A stretch of DNA of 9,860 nucleotides from an uncultured Eggerthellaceae bacterium (lineage in GTDB: Bacteria; Actinomycetota; Coriobacteriia; Coriobacteriales; Eggerthellaceae), in assembly GCA_902497215.1 (NCBI GenBank), contig CABVEH010000030.1, positions 1-9,860 on the forward strand, written 5' to 3'. Shown here one piece after another: positions 6,603 to 9,860 of this stretch. Under the pieces are notes generated by a model. The model was not told the DNA's origin. It was given only the letters and a program-made list of their open reading frames with translations, and did no database searches. Each line of letters begins with the position of its first letter. Within the stretch, counting starts at the first letter, position 1. Made by a program: the position numbers and the translations under genes.

Positions 6603-7073
6603 CTACTCGGGAAGCTTGCAGACGTCGACCCACTCGCTGCCGGGCAGGACGGCTTCGAGTTCGGCGGGGGACAGGGCGATAGCGCTGTTGGAGCTTCCGC
6701 AGGCCGGGTAGACGATGTCGAAGCGCTTAAGCGACTCGTCGAGGTACACGTCGCATTCGTCGGACACCCCGAATGGGCACACGCCGCCCACTGCGTGCCC
6801 TATGCGCTGTTCGGCCTCGTCGGCGGCCAGCATCTTCGCCTTGGTGTGGAACCGCTCCTTGAACTTCGGGTTCGCCACGCGTGCGTCCCCGGCGCACACG
6901 ACAAGCGCCACGCGCCCGTCCACGGCGAACGAAAGCGTCTTGGCTATGCGCGCGGGTTCGCAGCCTACGGCCTCGGCGGCCAGCTCGACCGTCGCGCTGG
7001 AGGTGTCGAACTCCATCACGTCGGAGTCTTTCCCGTACTGCTTCAGGTAATCCTTGGCTCTTTCCAAAGACAT
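6603..7073 (-). CDS. YbaK/EbsC-type aminoacyl-tRNA deacylase
   Basis: 156 residues, the usual length of free-standing YbaK/ProX-type editing domains, which hydrolyse mischarged Cys- or Ala-tRNA(Pro) and related aminoacyl-tRNAs in the cytoplasm. Family marks: the conserved Lys45 in RIAKTLSF, VxxxGDARV (about 59-66), the GGVCPFGV loop (96-103) and GSSNSAIALSPAEL (126-139), where the Gly-Ser and Ile line the substrate pocket. Start ATG at 7073 with AGGAGA (7078-7083) 4 nt upstream. It begins 25 nt downstream of the stop of the aldo/keto reductase on the same strand, so it is probably the last gene of that operon. The exact aminoacyl specificity cannot be told. Confidence 0.87.
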   Translation of the reverse strand: MSLERAKDYLKQYGKDSDVMEFDTSSATVELAAEAVGCEPARIAKTLSFAVDGRVALVVCAGDARVANPKFKERFHTKAKMLAADEAEQRIGHAVGGVCPFGVSDECDVYLDESLKRFDIVYPACGSSNSAIALSPAELEAVLPGSEWVDVCKLPE

Positions 7074-7098
7074 AGCGTCTCCTAATGTCGGAGTGTTC

Positions 7099-8346
7099 TT
7101 AGCCTTCCCGAAGCTTGGCGGCGGCTTCGGCGCGTTGTCGGCACAGGTCCGCCCACTTCGGCATCTTTTCCAGGGTAGCGACCAGGTCGGCCAGCGCTTC
7201 GGGCACGTCTATCCCTTGCGGGCACATCCTCGTGCATGCGCCGCACGCGATGCAGTCCTGCGCCCGCTGGCCTTCGGGCACTGCGTCCATCTGCATGGAG
7301 ATGGTGAAGCTCGTGTCGAACTGCATGTCGTTGTACGTGGCGAGCAGCATGGGGATGTCGATCTGCTGGGGGCATGAATCGGTGCAGTAGCGGCATGCCG
7401 TGCACGGGACGCCGCCCTTCAGCGATTCGGCAACGTCCATCAACACGCCTTCCTGCGCTTCGGAAAGCGGCGAGGCGCCCTGGAAGAGGCGGCAGTTCTC
7501 CTCGACCTGCTGCAGGTTGGACATTCCGCTGAGCACTACCTTCACGGAGGGGATTCCCTGCAGCCACCGGAACGACCATTCGACGGCGCCCATGTCCGGC
7601 GCGGCGGATTGGAGGGCCGCCATCTGGTCGTGGCCCAGCGATGCCAGCTTGCCGCCCCTGAGCGGCTCCATCACCACGATCGGGATTCCGGCGTCTTCGA
7701 GCAGCGCCGTCTTCGCTGCTGCGTCTTGCAGCGTCCAGTCAAGGTAGTTCATCTGGATCTGGCAGAACTCCATGATGTTGCCGCCTGCGAACGATGCGGC
7801 GGCTTCCGGGTCGCGTTCTGCGAGCTGCGCGTGCTTGCGTGCCCCGTAGTCGAGGAAGCCGGCCAGCAGGTCGGGGCGTCCGTGGCACGAGAATCCCAGA
7901 TGGCGGATGCGCCCCGCCTTCTTCTGTTCGACGAAGTAGTCGGCAATGCCCCACTTCTCGTCGGTGTATACGTCTATCGATGCCTCGTATACGTTGTGCA
8001 GCAGGTAGAAGTCGAAGTGGTCGACGCCGCACTTTTCCAGCTGTTCCTCGAACACGGCGGCGGGGTCGTAGCTTTCGGCGATCTGGTGCCCCGGATACTT
8101 CGAGGCCAGAAGGAAGCTCTCGCGGGGATGGCGCGCCAGCGACTTGCCAAGCGCGATTTCGGAACATCCGCCGTGGTATGGGTATGCTGTGTCGAAGTAG
8201 TTGACACCGGACGCCAGCGCCATGTCCACCATTGCGTCGACCTGCGCCTGGTCGATGTTCGACGCGTCGCCGTCCACCACCGGAAGGCGCATGGCCCCGA
8301 ACCCCAGGCGTGCTACTTCGTCCCCTAGAAAGTCGTTAGTCAGCAT
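7099..8346 (-). CDS. aldo/keto reductase with C-terminal two-[4Fe-4S] ferredoxin domain
   Basis: 415 residues. Residues 1-290 form the aldo/keto reductase barrel: LGFGAMRLP (14-22), the catalytic tetrad Asp52, Tyr55 (FDTAYPYHGG), Lys83 (ASKYPG) and His117 (LLHNVY), and the strand VVLSGMSNLQQV near 270-281. Residues 315-380 hold two CxxCxxCxxxCP clusters: Cys315, 318, 321, 325 and Cys365, 368, 371, 375, each expected to bind a [4Fe-4S] cluster. Enzymes of this build are common in anaerobes and probably use ferredoxin-type electrons as well as, or instead of, NAD(P)H; the physiological substrate is generally unknown. The start at 8346 is preferred over the ATG at 8382 because AGGGAG (8352-8357) lies 5 nt before it; the longer form would add a Lys-rich 12-residue head. 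Probably co-transcribed with the upstream ferrochelatase and the downstream YbaK gene. Confidence 0.87.
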   Translation of the reverse strand: MLTNDFLGDEVARLGFGAMRLPVVDGDASNIDQAQVDAMVDMALASGVNYFDTAYPYHGGCSEIALGKSLARHPRESFLLASKYPGHQIAESYDPAAVFEEQLEKCGVDHFDFYLLHNVYEASIDVYTDEKWGIADYFVEQKKAGRIRHLGFSCHGRPDLLAGFLDYGARKHAQLAERDPEAAASFAGGNIMEFCQIQMNYLDWTLQDAAAKTALLEDAGIPIVVMEPLRGGKLASLGHDQMAALQSAAPDMGAVEWSFRWLQGIPSVKVVLSGMSNLQQVEENCRLFQGASPLSEAQEGVLMDVAESLKGGVPCTACRYCTDSCPQQIDIPMLLATYNDMQFDTSFTISMQMDAVPEGQRAQDCIACGACTRMCPQGIDVPEALADLVATLEKMPKWADLCRQRAEAAAKLREG

Positions 8347-8408
8347 GTTGTCTCCCTTGTCTTTTTTGCTCTGTGTCTTCATGCTCTTACCTACGCCCCC
8401 TGACGTCT

Positions 8409-8446
8409 CATGACATAGGGGAGCGCCTCGTTTGCCTCATGTCATG
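8409..8446. repeat. inverted repeat at the ferrochelatase / reductase junction
   Basis: CATGACAT (8409-8416) and ATGTCATG (8439-8446) form an 8-bp perfect dyad with a 22-nt spacer, and AGG/CCT can extend the stem past a one-base bulge. The right arm overlaps the last codons of the ferrochelatase gene. No T tract follows on the minus strand, so it could be an intercistronic stem-loop or an operator for the reductase gene rather than a full terminator. Confidence 0.45.
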
Positions 8447-9497
8447 CGAGCGCGCCCATGGCGACGTCTCTTATCACATGGACGTGGGAGTCGGAATCGT
8501 TAAGGCACGGTATGTAGCGGAACGTCTCGTCCGCAGCCCGGACTTGCGAAGCGCCCGACGCGCCTGCGCCGCCTTTGGCCCCCAGCCATTTCTTGCGCAG
8601 CTCGTGCTGGATGTCGTATAGGGTTTCCAAGCAGTCGACCGAGAAGTTGGGCGCCACCACGAACAGGCGCCTTGCGTCGGCAAGGTCGTCGAGGACGGCG
8701 CCCGTGAAGGGCGACAGCCACTTGCGGCTTCTGTCGAATCGGCACTGGTAGCCCATCTTCCAATCCGCGTCGCGCAGCCCCAGCTTTTCCGCCACGCCGT
8801 GTGCCGTGCGCTGCGCCTGTTCCCCGTAAGTGTCGCCTTTTCGTATGTCGGCAACGGGAATGGAGTGGAACGCGAACAGCAGGCGGTCGCCCGCATCGGC
8901 GTCGAGGCCCGATGCCGCAATCGAGTTGGCGACCGCGCCGATGTATGCTTCGTTGTCGCAATAGCTGTCGACGAAGCGAAGGTCGGGGCGCCAGCCTAGC
9001 GCGTCCAGCGCCCCTTTGGCGCGATCTCTAACGGCCTCGGTCGTCGAATGGGCGCTCTGCGGGTAGAGCGGAACCAGCGCCACGGTGTCGCAGCCTGCAG
9101 CCTTGCATCTGGAAAGCGCGTCTTTCAGCGACGGCTTGGAATAGCTGGAAGCGTGCCGCACGCAGACTACGCCGTCTTCCCGGCATGCCTCTTCCAGCTT
9201 TCGGGCGAGCGACGCCATATGCATGTCGAGGGGCGAGCCCCTGTCGGTCCAAATGCGGGCGTACTTGGCGGCCGAGCGGGGCGCGCGCTTGGGAATGATG
9301 AACCGGTTGAGGACAAGGTTCCAGACGTGCGGGTTGATCGGGCATATGCGTGGGTCCGACAGGAACAGACGCAAGTAGTCGGCCACGGCGTCGCTCGTAG
9401 GCGCAGCCGGGCTTCCGGTGTTCGCTATGACGATGCCTGCGTTGCCGATGATGCGCTCCCTGAAACTATGCCCCGTGTCTCGAAGCGAGTTTATCAC
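8442..9497 (-). CDS. hemH: ferrochelatase (HemH / CpfC family)
   Basis: 351 residues, normal length. Ferrochelatases insert Fe2+ into protoporphyrin IX, or into coproporphyrin III in many Gram-positive bacteria, at the end of heme synthesis. Visible marks: GIVIANTGSP (21-30, the usual VLLVNLGTP strand), LFLSDPRI (44-51), YPQSAHSTT (145-153), the metal-site His211 in LLFAFHSIP, YQCRFDRSRKWLSPFT (250-265, usually SQFGxxxWLxPxT) and Glu291 in NFSVDCLETLYDI. The expected active-site His and Glu are both present. Cysteines are scattered and do not form the C-terminal cluster motif of [2Fe-2S] ferrochelatases. The start is a GTG at 9497: no other start lies between it and the conserved strand at residue 21, although the nearest purine-rich stretch (GGGAG, 9513-9517) is 15 nt away, further than usual. 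No other heme gene is in the window, so proto- or copro-type cannot be told. Confidence 0.87.
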   Translation of the reverse strand: MINSLRDTGHSFRERIIGNAGIVIANTGSPAAPTSDAVADYLRLFLSDPRICPINPHVWNLVLNRFIIPKRAPRSAAKYARIWTDRGSPLDMHMASLARKLEEACREDGVVCVRHASSYSKPSLKDALSRCKAAGCDTVALVPLYPQSAHSTTEAVRDRAKGALDALGWRPDLRFVDSYCDNEAYIGAVANSIAASGLDADAGDRLLFAFHSIPVADIRKGDTYGEQAQRTAHGVAEKLGLRDADWKMGYQCRFDRSRKWLSPFTGAVLDDLADARRLFVVAPNFSVDCLETLYDIQHELRKKWLGAKGGAGASGASQVRAADETFRYIPCLNDSDSHVHVIRDVAMGALA

Positions 9498-9517
9498 TCG
9501 CAGTGCTGCACGCTCCC

Positions 9518-9545
9518 ATCATAATGAAATTGTTCTATTTGACAT
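9518..9545 (-). promoter_or_regulatory. possible promoter of the ferrochelatase operon
   Basis: On the minus strand ATGTCA (9540-9545) and TATGAT (9518-9523) are 16 nt apart and match the sigma-70 consensus at four and five of six positions. The transcript would start near 9511, about 14 nt before the GTG codon. The left arm of the 14-bp inverted repeat fills its spacer, and its -35 overlaps that of the divergent GntR promoter. Confidence 0.4.
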
Positions 9546-9592
9546 ATTACAAATCGCCTTCTAAAATGCTCTATATCGAATAGAACAATTTC
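9526..9592. repeat. 14-bp perfect inverted repeat, candidate GntR operator pair
   Basis: GAAATTGTTCTATT (9526-9539) and its exact reverse complement AATAGAACAATTTC (9579-9592) are 39 bp apart, with centres 53 bp apart (about five helical turns). The left arm overlaps the -35 of the gntR promoter and the right arm lies just downstream of its expected start site. Self-repression by the adjacent GntR protein, perhaps with looping, is inferred. Confidence 0.7.
9539..9567 (+). promoter_or_regulatory. near-consensus sigma-70 promoter of the GntR gene
   Basis: TTGACA (9539-9544) is a perfect -35 and TAAAAT (9562-9567) a five-of-six -10, separated by exactly 17 nt in an AT-rich stretch unlike the rest of the window. 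Transcription should begin near 9574, about 40 nt before the ATG. Confidence 0.8.
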
Positions 9593-9614
9593 GCATGGGA
9601 AGGGGTTGGTCACC

Positions 9615-9860
9615 ATGATCGTGTCCATAGACGAATGCTCGTCCGAGCCGCTGTACAAGCAGATCCACGACCAGGTCGTCGCCGGAATCGCCACGGGCGA
9701 GCTGGAGCCGGGCATGTCGCTTCCGTCGGTGAGGTCGCTTGCAAGCGACCTGGGAATCAACCTGCACACCGTGAACAAGGCGTACGCGGTCCTTCGAGAC
9801 GAGGGCTACGTCCAGATGCGAGGGCGCGCCGGCCTTGTGCACCCCGACAACCCCGTAGGC
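9615..9860 (+). CDS. GntR family (YtrA-type) transcriptional regulator, N-terminal part
   Basis: 82 codons from ATG 9615 run open to the window edge. AAGGGG (9600-9605) lies 9 nt upstream. The protein is a winged helix-turn-helix of the GntR family: PLYKQIHDQVVAGIATGEL (12-30), PGMSLPSVRSLASDLGIN (32-49), then HTVNKAYAVLRDEGYV (51-66) and the wing at 67-75. The opening of SxxPLYxQI and LPSVRxLAxxLGIN with HTVNKAY is the pattern of the short YtrA subfamily, whose members usually repress themselves and a neighbouring ABC transporter or membrane-protein operon. The C-terminal domain and any such operon lie beyond the window. It is divergent from the ferrochelatase operon, and the inverted repeat in between could let it control both. 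Confidence 0.88.
   Translation, partial: MIVSIDECSSEPLYKQIHDQVVAGIATGELEPGMSLPSVRSLASDLGINLHTVNKAYAVLRDEGYVQMRGRAGLVHPDNPVG

Noticed and set aside
1..9860. CRISPR array, tRNA or rRNA genes
   Set aside because: No regularly spaced repeats, tRNA-like cloverleaf or rRNA-like segment was noticed on either strand.

Overview
The window looks like a GC-rich chromosome of a gut actinobacterium of class Coriobacteriia, most likely family Eggerthellaceae. The pointers are the GC-rich third codon positions, a regulator that joins twelve membrane helices to a C-terminal LuxR helix-turn-helix (a design typical of that family), and an aldo/keto reductase carrying two [4Fe-4S] motifs. This is inferred from protein style; no rRNA or other species marker is present.

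Layout: (1) 1-181, the end of a C1B cysteine aminopeptidase (PepC/bleomycin hydrolase type), followed by a strong hairpin terminator at 204-230. (2) 274-1873, minus strand, a membrane LuxR-type regulator whose membrane part and DNA-binding part lie in different frames, so it is frameshifted as the sequence stands. (3) 1874-2138, a divergent control region with three GAACCATA copies and a CCATAA-N5-TTATGG dyad. (4) 2139-6577, plus strand, an MFS transporter, a YtcJ-type metal-dependent amidohydrolase and a second MFS transporter closely related to the first, separated by two hairpins. (5) 9497-6603, minus strand, ferrochelatase, Fe-S aldo/keto reductase and YbaK-type aminoacyl-tRNA deacylase, closely spaced and probably one operon. 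(6) 9498-9614, a short AT-rich divergent promoter region with a 14-bp perfect inverted repeat around a near-consensus sigma-70 promoter. (7) 9615-9860, the first 82 codons of a YtrA-type GntR repressor, cut by the window edge.

The unit at 274-6577 reads as a small catabolic or detoxification cassette: a membrane-bound regulator divergent from an importer-hydrolase-transporter set acting on an unknown amide-, urea- or carbamate-like compound. The duplicated transporters around one hydrolase suggest uptake of substrate and export (or alternative uptake) of a related product. The broken regulator suggests that control has been lost in this strain, or that the base calls are wrong there. In the second unit, the operator-like repeat suggests that the GntR protein controls both itself and the ferrochelatase operon. 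No tRNA, rRNA, CRISPR array, insertion sequence or phage gene was seen.
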